DNA from: an uncultured bacterium
GTDB lineage: Bacteria > Cyanobacteriota > Vampirovibrionia > Gastranaerophilales > Gastranaerophilaceae
Length of the DNA: 64,000 nt
Direction: 5' to 3'
Assembly: GCA_902475545.1 (NCBI GenBank)
Contig: CABRZP010000003.1
Coordinates: forward strand, 62,001 to 126,000
Below, piece after piece: positions 16,176 to 25,011 of this stretch. Position 1 is the stretch's first letter. Every line of letters begins with the position of its first letter. The position numbers and the translations under genes were made by a program. The notes under the pieces were generated by a model, which saw only the letters and a list, made by a program, of their open reading frames with translations, searched no databases and was not told where the DNA came from.

Positions 16176-16526
16176 ATGAAACAAGATAAAAAAATAGAAG
16201 AAATTCTTTTGAATGACGAAAGTTATGAAAATTTTGTTAATTCAAAACTTGAAAAAGATTTTGAAAATGAAATTTCTTCTGTTCCAAAACTTAAAAACGA
16301 ATTTATAACAAATATTAAAAATGTTCCTGTTGAAAAACTGTTTTCAAAAAATGCGGTATATATTGTTATGAACAAAAATAGCAAAACAAAATCATATATA
16401 AACGGTATTCAGGCAGAGGCTTTTCTTGCGTCAGATAATATTTCGAGAGAAAAATTGATGTCGCATCAAACTGATTCATTTGTGCATAATGAATGTTATA
16501 TAAAATTTTATAAACTGAAAGTATAA
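16176..16526 (+). CDS. Small phage-cluster protein, 116 aa, unrecognised
   Basis: Charged, Glu/Lys/Asn-rich, mostly helical in the first half; the second half 'NAVYIVMNKNSKTKSYINGIQAEAFLAS' looks like a small alpha/beta unit. ATG at 16176 has AAAGGA 7 nt upstream; another ATG at 16161 overlaps the TerS stop as TAATG and could also be used. It is flanked by TerS and the GNAT gene with almost no spacing, so it belongs to the cluster. No function can be assigned. Confidence 0.6.
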   Translation: MKQDKKIEEILLNDESYENFVNSKLEKDFENEISSVPKLKNEFITNIKNVPVEKLFSKNAVYIVMNKNSKTKSYINGIQAEAFLASDNISREKLMSHQTDSFVHNECYIKFYKLKV

Positions 16527-16531
16527 AATAT

Positions 16532-17086
16532 ATGTGCAAATTTGTTCAAATTATTTATAACCCCGGACATAATCTTTTTGCGAATTTGCACTATGTCCCG
16601 AAAGTTCAGGCTTGTTATTCTAAATATGTAAAATATCTTCATGATGATTTTGTCAACTTTGAGAGTGATATTTATCGTTATTTGGAGCATTGCTTTCCTT
16701 ATATCTGGGCAATTACGACCTATGACGACCAATTTATGGGCTTTGTGTCTCTTGATAATTTGGTTGGCGGAAAAATATGCGGTAAAAACGGTAATATTGA
16801 AGATATTAATTACAGTGCGGAATTAACAACATGTTTTGAAAAACAGGCATGGGGAATTTTCACCAGATATAGTGCAAAGTTTTTTTTGAAAAAATGTTTT
16901 GATGAACTCGGGTTATATAAGATAAAGGCTCAAATATATCCTGATAATTCTCGTATAGCAACTCTTTTAAAATCTTCAGGTTTTGAATACGAAACAACTT
17001 TAAAATCTGAAACTTTGCGAAATGGAAAGCCGCAGGATATTGATGTATACGGTCTTTATAGAAATTATTATTACAAAACGAGGTAA
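16532..17086 (+). CDS. GNAT-family acetyltransferase in the phage-like cluster
   Basis: 184 residues. The GNAT core is visible late in the protein: 'GIFTRYSAKFFLKKCFDELGLYKIKAQIYPDN', then 'SRIATLLKSSGFEYETTLKS' (the N-x-x-x-x-x-L-x-x-x-G-F element), with a final strand 'QDIDVYGLYRNYYY'. GNAT enzymes move an acetyl group from acetyl-CoA to an amine; podovirus structural operons sometimes carry one of unknown substrate. It sits 5 bp after the previous gene and 3 bp before the portal gene. Substrate unknown. Confidence 0.75.
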   Translation: MCKFVQIIYNPGHNLFANLHYVPKVQACYSKYVKYLHDDFVNFESDIYRYLEHCFPYIWAITTYDDQFMGFVSLDNLVGGKICGKNGNIEDINYSAELTTCFEKQAWGIFTRYSAKFFLKKCFDELGLYKIKAQIYPDNSRIATLLKSSGFEYETTLKSETLRNGKPQDIDVYGLYRNYYYKTR

Positions 17087-17089
17087 ATT

Positions 17090-18766
17090 ATGGAAAAATA
17101 TAAAAATAAATTATCATTAGATATCAACTATCATGATGAACAAATTTTGATGGATGATATTATTCAAAAATATGATTATTACGAAGATAACCGCTCTTCT
17201 CAATTGTCAGATAACAGACTTATTAAATATGCAATTTATAATTCTGATATTCCGAAAGTAAATGCATGGGATTGCAAAATTGAACTTCCTGAAATTTATG
17301 AACTAGCCCAAACATTAAAATCCCATATTGTTCAGAATCTTTATTCTCATCCTGATGGAATGTTTGATGTTTCAGGAGTAGATAATAAAACGCAAAAATT
17401 TGCGAATAAGCAAAAAGCTATGCTTGTTAATACCTTTGAGTTAATGGGCATAGAAGATGAAATGGAAAAAATTATTGATTCAGTTGTTGAAACCGGTGAA
17501 GTTACCCTTTTTGTCGGTTGGGAAACTAAGACCAAAAAGGTTAGAAGACCTTTAACTCTTGATGAGCAGCTGCGTGATAACACATCAGATTCTTTTGTTG
17601 TTGAAGATAGAATTGTCTATGATAATGCAAAAGTTAAATTTATAAATTATGAAGATTTTGTATTTGATAAGAACGGTGTCGATAATTGGGATAATTGTTC
17701 AAAGATTTATCGTACATATCAAAGTTTTGATGATATCAAATCAAATAAAGCAAATAATAAATTAAATGTAGAAAAGTTGGAAATGTTAAAAGGAGTGATG
17801 GCAAAGAGAAAAGGTAAAGATGATAATAAATTTGCAAGCCCTAAAATCGAAGTGCTTGAATACTGGGGAGATATTGAACTTCCAAGTGGTGAAGTATTGA
17901 AAAATAAATTGGTAGTTATTGCCGGCAGATGTGCAATTATTCGTTTTGAAGATAATCCGTTTATAATTAATCCGTTTATCCATGCCAATATCATAGAATG
18001 TCCAACAACAGGACGCGGTATTTCCCCTTTAAGAGTTGCATTGATTTTAAATAATATTTCATCAACTATATTGAATAAACAACTGGATGCTCTTGCCCTT
18101 ATGATGAACCCTCCATATTTAGCACCAAAAGGTTGTTTTAAAGGACAGCAGGATGTTAGTCCGGGAAAAATTATAGAATATGATTCATCATTGATGACAA
18201 CTTCTCCAATTCCGCTTGCTTTTGATAAAGCTATGACAGGCTGGGATTTCTTAAATTATTTTAAAGCTACAATTGAGAGTGCTACAGGTATTTTCAAAAA
18301 TATGGCTGGTAATGTTCAAGCTTATGACAGAACAGCAACAGAAATTAATTACTCTGTAAATGGGCAAGAAGCACGTTTGAATATGATTTTGGAATCTATT
18401 AATCGTAAAGTTATTGTTCCTATGGTTGAAAAAACTGCAGAACTGATTTCAAATTTTAAACTTGGGAAAGAAAATATTTTAATAAATGATAGAGGAAAAA
18501 CTCTAAGTATAGAAGTTGATGATGATATAAGGAATTCTACATACGTATATCGTTATGGTGACAGAAAAGCCTCTTTTGAAAGAAAATCTAAGTTAAAAGA
18601 ACTATTTGAAGTAGTTCAATCTTTTGCTCAGATTCAGACTGTTTCTGCTCGAATTGACTGGATTGAGTGTTTTAAATTTGCACTTGAACAGTATGGAGTT
18701 GAAAATGCTAATAATTTTTTGACAGATGAAATGTCTGCTGAAAATAAGCAAGGAACATTGGCTTAA
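17090..18766 (+). CDS. Portal (head-tail connector) protein, podovirus type
   Basis: 558 residues. The N-terminal region contains 'LAQTLKSHIVQNLYSHPDGMFDV' and 'MEKIIDSVVETGEVTLFVGW'. The middle has 'NAKVKFINYEDFVFDKNGVDNW' and 'NPFIHANIIECPTTGRGISPLRVAL'. The crown/stem part has 'DRTATEINYSVNGQEARLNM' and 'LESINRKVIVPMVEKTAELI'. The T-A-T-E-x-x-x-x-x-x-x-E-A-R block is the best portal signature. Portals form the 12-subunit DNA entry ring and anchor terminase and adaptor. Length is close to the T7 connector. Start ATG follows AGGTAA and the GNAT stop by 3 bp. Confidence 0.8.
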   Translation: MEKYKNKLSLDINYHDEQILMDDIIQKYDYYEDNRSSQLSDNRLIKYAIYNSDIPKVNAWDCKIELPEIYELAQTLKSHIVQNLYSHPDGMFDVSGVDNKTQKFANKQKAMLVNTFELMGIEDEMEKIIDSVVETGEVTLFVGWETKTKKVRRPLTLDEQLRDNTSDSFVVEDRIVYDNAKVKFINYEDFVFDKNGVDNWDNCSKIYRTYQSFDDIKSNKANNKLNVEKLEMLKGVMAKRKGKDDNKFASPKIEVLEYWGDIELPSGEVLKNKLVVIAGRCAIIRFEDNPFIINPFIHANIIECPTTGRGISPLRVALILNNISSTILNKQLDALALMMNPPYLAPKGCFKGQQDVSPGKIIEYDSSLMTTSPIPLAFDKAMTGWDFLNYFKATIESATGIFKNMAGNVQAYDRTATEINYSVNGQEARLNMILESINRKVIVPMVEKTAELISNFKLGKENILINDRGKTLSIEVDDDIRNSTYVYRYGDRKASFERKSKLKELFEVVQSFAQIQTVSARIDWIECFKFALEQYGVENANNFLTDEMSAENKQGTLA

Positions 18767-18798
18767 CATAGAAATTCTACATATAGGATGTTGTAATT

Positions 18799-20088
18799 AT
18801 GAAATATAAATTGCTTAATGCTCAACGTGAATTTCTTGAAATCCCTCATAATTATTCCCTTGATGTGGCTGTATATCAGGGCGGGTATGGATCCGGTAAA
18901 ACTTTTGCCGGATCTTTACTCGGGATACTTCTTGCTTTAAAGTTTAATGGAATTCGGGGGCTTGTTGGGGCCCAAACTTACACTCTTGTCAGAGATACTA
19001 CCCTTCAAAGTTATTTTGAACATCTTAATAGTATGAAACTTGTTGACGGCGTAGATTATAAGTGGATAAGTTCGGAACAAAAGCTTGTTTTCCGTAATGG
19101 TTCTGAAATTCTTTTCAGACATTTTGACGAACCTAATAAGTTAAAATCATTAAATTTGGGATTTGTTGAAATCGAAGAAATGTCGGATATTCCTTATGAT
19201 ACATTCAAAATGCTTCTTGCAAGAATGAGACAAAAAGTTTCTCCGGAGTGGAAGAGATTTACATATAGGATTTTTGGTCATACTAATCCTGAAATCCAGC
19301 AAGGTTGGATTTATAAAACTTTTTTTACAAATCCGCCGCCGAATTATCGTCTAATATGTGCACCAACAACCCAAAATGTTTATTTGCCTGAGGGATTTTG
19401 TGAAGAACTTAAAAAGCTATATGACAAAAGTTATTATGAAACATTTGTTCTCGGCAGGACCGGAAATTATAATGAAAATCTTGTTGTCAAAGATTTTACT
19501 GATAAAAATGTTAGAGATATTCAGTATCAACGGGATTTGGATGTTCACATAAGCTGCGATTTTAACGTCGATCCTATGGCATGGGTTCTGGCTCACAAAA
19601 CCGAAGACAAAGTATTTTATTTTGATGAACTTGTTATTGAAAATACTACAACATCGAAAACATGTGATGAATTTTATCGCAGATATCCTAATCATAAGGG
19701 TAAAGTTATTATCAATGGAGACGCTTCAGGTGATAATCGAAGTTGTATGAGTGAATATACAAATTATGTAATCATTAAAAAGAAACTCGAATCGTTTGGT
19801 TATAATGTGGAAATTAGAATTAAAGCGTTCAATCCTCCAATTAAAAACAGGATAGCGGCTTTCAATGCCAAAGTTAAAAATGCTAATGGCGAAATTTGTT
19901 TATATATTTCTCCAAAATGTGAAAAACTTTTGTATAACATATATAATTTACGATATCAGGAAGGGTCTTCAAGAATTGATATTCCTACATATACTCAGAT
20001 AAAGCAGTCGAAAGAATTAAAATTCTTATCACATCCTTTTGATGCTGCATCCTATCTTGTTGATTTTTATTGGCCAATTGTTTTGTAA
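18799..20088 (+). CDS. Terminase large subunit
   Basis: 429 residues. ATPase half: Walker A QGGYGSGKT (about 29-37), Walker B LGFVEIEEMSD (about 118-128) and the coupling motif in 'RIFGHTNPE'. Nuclease half: acidic residues in ISCDFNVDP (about 251), VIINGDASGD (about 307) and HPFDAASYLVD near the C-terminus. It pumps and cuts DNA during packaging. All catalytic motifs are intact, so the gene is under selection or recently acquired. It lies 32 bp after the portal gene. Confidence 0.92.
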   Translation: MKYKLLNAQREFLEIPHNYSLDVAVYQGGYGSGKTFAGSLLGILLALKFNGIRGLVGAQTYTLVRDTTLQSYFEHLNSMKLVDGVDYKWISSEQKLVFRNGSEILFRHFDEPNKLKSLNLGFVEIEEMSDIPYDTFKMLLARMRQKVSPEWKRFTYRIFGHTNPEIQQGWIYKTFFTNPPPNYRLICAPTTQNVYLPEGFCEELKKLYDKSYYETFVLGRTGNYNENLVVKDFTDKNVRDIQYQRDLDVHISCDFNVDPMAWVLAHKTEDKVFYFDELVIENTTTSKTCDEFYRRYPNHKGKVIINGDASGDNRSCMSEYTNYVIIKKKLESFGYNVEIRIKAFNPPIKNRIAAFNAKVKNANGEICLYISPKCEKLLYNIYNLRYQEGSSRIDIPTYTQIKQSKELKFLSHPFDAASYLVDFYWPIVL

Positions 20089-20120
20089 AAACCTGTTATT
20101 AAGAAAGGAATTATTTTAAT

Positions 20121-20351
20121 ATGGAAACTTTATTATATTATTCTCCGGTAATAATAGTTGTTTTGGTCTTTTTAATCCAGCAAAGGATTGTAGTTACACC
20201 GGAACAACTGGAAAGAAAGCATCGCGAGATACTAACAGATATAGAAAAACGTTTTGTAACAATAAACAGTTATGAAGATTTAAAGTCTCAATTTACCGAA
20301 ATTAAAGATAAAATAGATAAAATTTATGATTGTTTAATAATTTCAAAATAA
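20121..20351 (+). CDS. Small single-span membrane protein with coiled coil, 76 aa
   Basis: An N-terminal membrane helix (about 4-20, LLYYSPVIIVVLVFLIQ) is followed by a charged helical segment with heptad-like spacing ('EQLERKHREILTDIEKRF', 'LKSQFTEIKDKIDKIYDCL'). AAGAAAGGA precedes the ATG. Last gene of the phage-like cluster; its stop is 4 bp from the stop of the large convergent gene. It could be a spanin- or holin-accessory-like protein, but the family is not recognised. Confidence 0.6.
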   Translation: METLLYYSPVIIVVLVFLIQQRIVVTPEQLERKHREILTDIEKRFVTINSYEDLKSQFTEIKDKIDKIYDCLIISK

Positions 20352-20355
20352 CTTA

Positions 20356-23300
20356 TTATGCGAAGTAGATATGACCTTTTTTCTTTTGCCTATCATAGTC
20401 TCTGCCAAAAGGTAAGGTTACGCTGTGTCCATCACCTTTATCATATATATAAGGATGTGCTGTTTCGTCACCTTCAATAGCGTTCTCAAGAGTAATCATA
20501 CCACTATCAGGTTTCACTTGAGCAATTGCAGGATTAGGATTTGCAGAAGGTGCTGTTTTCATGCTCTGTATATGCTTTGCATAGTGAGCATCTGTTCCAG
20601 GAATTTCTTCAGCCAATGCGGGATAATTAGCTAAAATATCACTTTGATATTCAGCTGTAAGCAGAGCATACAGACCTTTAAGATTGCGAGGTTCTTCTCC
20701 GCCTTTTAACTGTAATTCAATAATTTTTGCCAAAGCTTCAGAATTATTTTTGATTAAATTGATATCCTGAATTTGACCTTTCATATACAAGTCAATAATA
20801 TCAGAAGAATCCATAAATCTAATCAATTCGCTGTTTTGACTATACTTAAATAATGTTCTTATAATACCTTTATCACTTCTATGCTCATTAGCAAAAGCCA
20901 TAATTGCTTCATGTGATTTTGTACTTGCAAGTTTTTCAACGAAGGAATCTTTTTTATTACCATCTAATGCCTTATAAATTGCATTTATACCATTTTTTTC
21001 GTATAAATCTTTGAAATATTCTTTAACGTCTTCTTTTAATTCTTGAGGAAGATTTTCATACTTATTTATATTAGGATCTGAATATACTTCAGTTTCTGAT
21101 GTTAATTCGGCAATAATATCCTCAAATCTATCCTCAAGTTTTTGAGCTTGTTGTTCTTCATATTCTTGAATACTTTCAGCTTGAGTTTCCATGAATTCCT
21201 CAATTTTATCCATCAAAACTTGAGCTTCATCTTTTAATTTTTGAGTTTCTTCAGGTGAAATAGACTGAAGAGTTTTTGATGTTACTTCGGCTGAACCTGA
21301 TGCTTCATCATTGATAGCAGAAGGATTATTTGAAATATGAGTTTTGCTTGCTGATACTGAAACAGTTGAAGAACTACTTGCAGAAGCATAAACTGTTCTA
21401 TTATTAGATGCAGCAGTTTGACCGGTTACAGAATTTTTAGCAGCTTGATTTGTTGTATATATAGCAGTCTGATTTACAGCAGAAGCCTGAGATTGCTTAG
21501 ATGAAGCAGGTGAAGCTCCTGATGGTTGAGAAGCATTATTACTACCTGTATTATTCGCAGCTGATGGTGTAGATGTTGTACCTGTACCATTTGCAGAATT
21601 TGAATTAGCAGCTACATTTGAACCGGCATTTGAACCTGAATTTGAATTTGAGCTTTCAATAGGTTTGCCGTTAGAAGTATTAGTTTGAGATAATGTTGAA
21701 GATGAAATTTCACCGGTTTCACGGGCTTGTCTTATAGCAGCCTGTTGTTCCGGCGGATAATTCTTCATAGCATTATCAACATAAGAGTCATACTGTTGTC
21801 TTGCACTCGGATCAGAAATAGATTTAGATGCAGCAGCAAGTCCCTCAGTAACCGCAGGGTTGTCAACTGTAGATAAAGTTTTACCGTATCTTAACTGTTC
21901 TTCGGAACCAAGTCTTGCAGCATCAGTAATTAATTCGTTTGTAAATTGAGATTTATAACTATCTGCAATATTAGAGTTATTAGCTAGTGATAAAGCAAAT
22001 CTATTTGCCTTTGTCCTATCTTCTAAGTCGTTTAACCCTTGAGCTGATGCTGTCATTAAGTTTTTATGATGTTGAATGCCTTCTGTAAATTGATTCCATG
22101 CTTTATCGGATTTTGCACATGCAGGCATCATTCTGGACATTTTTTCAGCCATTTTCGGATCTTGTTTATTAACCCTGTTAGTAGCCCTAGCGGCTTGTGC
22201 ACCGTTATCATGTACAATCATTGCTGCAAAACCTGTACGGGTATAGGTTTCAGAGTTTAAAAATTCTTTAATATACTTGTCTCGAATTTTTGGATCTAAA
22301 TCTTTTCTGCCATTTAATAAGGTTTCAATAAGCTCTACTTGTTCAGCATTACCCATAGCCCGAGCTGAACCAATCAAAGCAACAAATTGTTTTCTACCTT
22401 CTTTAGTCTTAAAATCTATGTTATTTATCATAGTTGTAATGTACTCTTCAGTGGACATTCCATACATTTCAGCTGCAACTTCATTAACAAGTTTTAAGTC
22501 TATATTGTCTTTTTTTAAATCTATTCCATTTTGTTCAAGTCTGGAATACATTTCTAACATGTTTTTTTCAACTGCAGATAAAGGCTGCTTATTTTGCAGG
22601 TACTTATACATATCATAACTAGTTGGATTTTCTTTATTAAGTGATATGCCAACTTCAATACTTATTTGCATTATTTCAATTGAAGTCTGGTATCTCTTTT
22701 TCATATCATCCGGAAGAGATTTTAATACTTCTCCAAAGGCTTCCAGTTTTCGGTCTGGGTCTTCAGACTGAAAAGCCTTAAGCACTTGCATTAATTTACC
22801 AGATTTTGACAAATTTGAAACTATTTCAAGTCCATTCTTGAAAAGTTCCTCATCTCCCATATGCGTATTTTTAGCAATAGTCTCTACAGGTATTCCAATA
22901 TTATTAAAAAATTCTTTTATTTTGGAATTTCTGTATTCATCTTTAGCTTTACCGGATAATTTTTCATATTCTGAATCTGCTCCCATAAGTATTGCATCCG
23001 CAAATTTATTTACTTTTTCAACATTACTATCACCCGGAATATTTTTAATTTTTTCTAGTGTAGTATTGACAATATTTTCAACAGATGCATCAATAATTTT
23101 ATTTATATTTTCTTTTTTTAGTTTTGTTAAATCTTCAATAGATTTCCCTGTTGCATGTGCATATTGTAAGATAGCTACAGCATTTAATGAACTAGTAAAA
23201 TTATTTAATTTATTTTTTTCATTATAATTAATTAGTTGTTTTAAAATTGCAACAGTATCTTTTTCATATCTTTCTTTATCTTTTTTTGATAATTCTGAAT

Positions 23301-24009
23301 ATTTTGAATCATTTGCATTCAAATATATTTTAGACAATTCTTTTAATTTTTGTTCAGGTTTCAATTTTGTAAAATTAGGAGACAGTAGTGTATCTACATT
23401 AAAAAGTTCTTTTTTTTGTGCAGATTTTGTCGTTGGAGGTAAATTAACAGCTTTATATTCCTGTAATATACTCTTTTCTTTATCTGTTAACTCTGTTAGT
23501 TCTTTTCCTGAAATTTCTTGAATGTAACTTTCAACATCACCTTCATACTTAATTGATTGAAGGTATTCTGTAGTTTTTTTGTTAAATTGACGAGTTGCAG
23601 GAGTTGCAGTTTCATCTACTTCAACATCATCAGTTGCCTCAGTGTCAGAAGGAATTTGTTCAGTTTCAACTTTTTGCTCTTGTTTTAACGAAGTTGTAGT
23701 ACTAGTATTATCATTTTCTTTTGTTTGTTCTGCAAGTAAAATATAATTTTTTATATCTTTATCAGTCGCATTTTTTAAAGACGGATTATTTTGTCTTAAC
23801 CATTCTATTTTTTCAGACTCATTTTTCAAACCTTTATATTCTTTAGAGTTGATTGAAGCTAAAATATCCTTATCAGTTTCAGTTTTATCACCATTTTTAT
23901 AGTTAAAATCAATTGGCTTTTTATTTGTACGTGCAGTAGTATCGGTAGATGTTGTCACCGGGGTTGATACTGTATTAGTTTGTTTTAGTTTATCTACATT
24001 TAAAGCCAT
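20356..24009 (-). CDS. Very large unrecognised protein (1217 aa), helical with low-complexity linker
   Basis: Residues 1-150 are Thr/Ser/Glu-rich; about 150-780 are charged helices with repeated 'L..L.KE..' patterns, giving the look of an all-alpha repeat scaffold. About 780-905 are a Ser/Asn/Ala/Thr/Gln-rich linker, and about 925-975 are a probable coiled coil (EEFMETQAESIQEYEEQQAQ...). The C-terminal 240 residues are again helical. There is no signal peptide or membrane helix. No strong ribosome site is seen at the ATG. The two following minus-strand genes are also unusual large helical or low-complexity proteins, but gaps of 86 and 187 bp separate them. Function unknown; a cytoplasmic scaffold or a secreted effector are both possible. 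Confidence 0.6.
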   Translation of the reverse strand: MALNVDKLKQTNTVSTPVTTSTDTTARTNKKPIDFNYKNGDKTETDKDILASINSKEYKGLKNESEKIEWLRQNNPSLKNATDKDIKNYILLAEQTKENDNTSTTTSLKQEQKVETEQIPSDTEATDDVEVDETATPATRQFNKKTTEYLQSIKYEGDVESYIQEISGKELTELTDKEKSILQEYKAVNLPPTTKSAQKKELFNVDTLLSPNFTKLKPEQKLKELSKIYLNANDSKYSELSKKDKERYEKDTVAILKQLINYNEKNKLNNFTSSLNAVAILQYAHATGKSIEDLTKLKKENINKIIDASVENIVNTTLEKIKNIPGDSNVEKVNKFADAILMGADSEYEKLSGKAKDEYRNSKIKEFFNNIGIPVETIAKNTHMGDEELFKNGLEIVSNLSKSGKLMQVLKAFQSEDPDRKLEAFGEVLKSLPDDMKKRYQTSIEIMQISIEVGISLNKENPTSYDMYKYLQNKQPLSAVEKNMLEMYSRLEQNGIDLKKDNIDLKLVNEVAAEMYGMSTEEYITTMINNIDFKTKEGRKQFVALIGSARAMGNAEQVELIETLLNGRKDLDPKIRDKYIKEFLNSETYTRTGFAAMIVHDNGAQAARATNRVNKQDPKMAEKMSRMMPACAKSDKAWNQFTEGIQHHKNLMTASAQGLNDLEDRTKANRFALSLANNSNIADSYKSQFTNELITDAARLGSEEQLRYGKTLSTVDNPAVTEGLAAASKSISDPSARQQYDSYVDNAMKNYPPEQQAAIRQARETGEISSSTLSQTNTSNGKPIESSNSNSGSNAGSNVAANSNSANGTGTTSTPSAANNTGSNNASQPSGASPASSKQSQASAVNQTAIYTTNQAAKNSVTGQTAASNNRTVYASASSSSTVSVSASKTHISNNPSAINDEASGSAEVTSKTLQSISPEETQKLKDEAQVLMDKIEEFMETQAESIQEYEEQQAQKLEDRFEDIIAELTSETEVYSDPNINKYENLPQELKEDVKEYFKDLYEKNGINAIYKALDGNKKDSFVEKLASTKSHEAIMAFANEHRSDKGIIRTLFKYSQNSELIRFMDSSDIIDLYMKGQIQDINLIKNNSEALAKIIELQLKGGEEPRNLKGLYALLTAEYQSDILANYPALAEEIPGTDAHYAKHIQSMKTAPSANPNPAIAQVKPDSGMITLENAIEGDETAHPYIYDKGDGHSVTLPFGRDYDRQKKKGHIYFA

Positions 24010-24095
24010 AATTATCTTTTCTAATATTAGTTACTATTATATGTAAAAATTTCAATTACCTGTTTTTTCGGTAATGTCAGATACTTTTACAATTC

Positions 24096-24824
24096 TTAAT
24101 ATATTTTAGTTTTCCTAACATTTGGAGATGATGTTTCTACCATTTCTAATCCTGCTGAATTTTTGTATTTTGAATCACCTGCAATTAAATCAATTAGTAA
24201 ATTCGCAGTATCATCATCAATACGTGTTTCATAAGTTACTTTACTATAGGTACCATCTTCATTTGGCGTAGAAGCTTCTATTGCCAGTCCACAAAAATCT
24301 TTATTGGGATCTCCTAAGTTATGATAAATCAAAGATTTTACTTCTGGTGGCTGAACATAGTTAACTTTATGTTTATAACCATCTTGTATAAAATAAATAT
24401 TTTCAACCTCATTATTATCAGCTTTTCCTAAACTTGCATATACCAGATTATATCTTTTTCCATTTGCAATAACCGGTAAAGACATTTTCATTCTCCTCGG
24501 TGCTAAATATGCAGAATAATAAGGCAATTTATGGAATACATCTTGAAAGCGTGGAGCAGTAGTGCTACTTGATGCTTGTCCTACAGAGGATACCATTTCT
24601 ACCTTTGTTTCACTTTCTGTTGGTTGTGCCGCAGCTGGTTGACTTGCATTTATTGCACTTGTTGCTAATGCCAAAAGCAATGCTGCTGGAACGGTTACCA
24701 TTCCACTTGCTTTTTGTGAGTTATAATTATTTTCTTTATTTTCTGATTCTTTATTTCCTCGACGTCCAAAATTTACTGCTGTGCTATTATTAAACCTAAC
24801 ACTACTAACCGGTAATACTGCCAT
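24096..24824 (-). CDS. Unrecognised protein with SSVRF N-terminal motif, 242 aa
   Basis: The N-terminus is MAVLPVSSVRF, then a Asn/Lys-rich stretch and a hydrophobic segment (about 40-60, SGMVTVPAALLLALATSAI) followed by A-S-Q-P-A-A-A, which resembles a displaced signal or anchor. The rest is a beta-rich domain ('LPVIANGKRYNLVYASLG', 'IYFIQDGYKHKVNYVQPPEVKSLIY', 'TYETRIDDDTANLLIDLIAG'). AGGAG precedes the ATG. The SSVRF motif also opens the 35484-35864 protein. The pattern suggests an exported or membrane-attached protein; the family is not recognised. Confidence 0.6.
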   Translation of the reverse strand: MAVLPVSSVRFNNSTAVNFGRRGNKESENKENNYNSQKASGMVTVPAALLLALATSAINASQPAAAQPTESETKVEMVSSVGQASSSTTAPRFQDVFHKLPYYSAYLAPRRMKMSLPVIANGKRYNLVYASLGKADNNEVENIYFIQDGYKHKVNYVQPPEVKSLIYHNLGDPNKDFCGLAIEASTPNEDGTYSKVTYETRIDDDTANLLIDLIAGDSKYKNSAGLEMVETSSPNVRKTKIY

Positions 24825-25011
24825 ACTAACTCCTATTCTATTGTATCTTGGATTAACCCCTTAATCCACTTTCCTTCATTAACCTTACACCAATTATAGC
24901 AACCGTTTTGCTTTTTGTAAAGTTTTATCATTATATTAGTGTAGGCTTTTGGGTTGTTATCTAATTTCTAAAACAAGAAAACAAAAATTTTTGTTACTTT
25001 GTTAACAATTT

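Larger units (their letters stand above)
10692..20351 (+). mobile_element. Podovirus-like head/packaging/lysis gene cluster (prophage remnant or gene-transfer-agent-like)
   Basis: Twelve same-strand genes encode a LuxR-type HTH, amidase, nozzle-like protein, capsid protein, holin-like protein, scaffold-like protein, adaptor-like protein, small terminase, two small proteins, portal and large terminase, plus a GNAT. There is no integrase, recombinase, repressor, replication or tailspike gene and no att repeat was noticed. Gene order is rotated relative to usual podoviruses, with TerS, portal and TerL last. All frames are intact. A tail-fibre-like pair lies at 34.3-35.3 kb on the other strand. 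Confidence 0.75.

Noticed and set aside
10524..20355. Integrase, repressor or replication gene of a complete prophage
   Set aside because: Every substantial frame in the cluster was read; none carries integrase, recombinase, helicase or primase motifs.
22838..23227. Long plus-strand open frame inside the 1217-residue protein gene
   Set aside because: Antisense shadow of a Lys/Glu-rich helical protein; the translated Phe/Ser-rich sequence has no family features.
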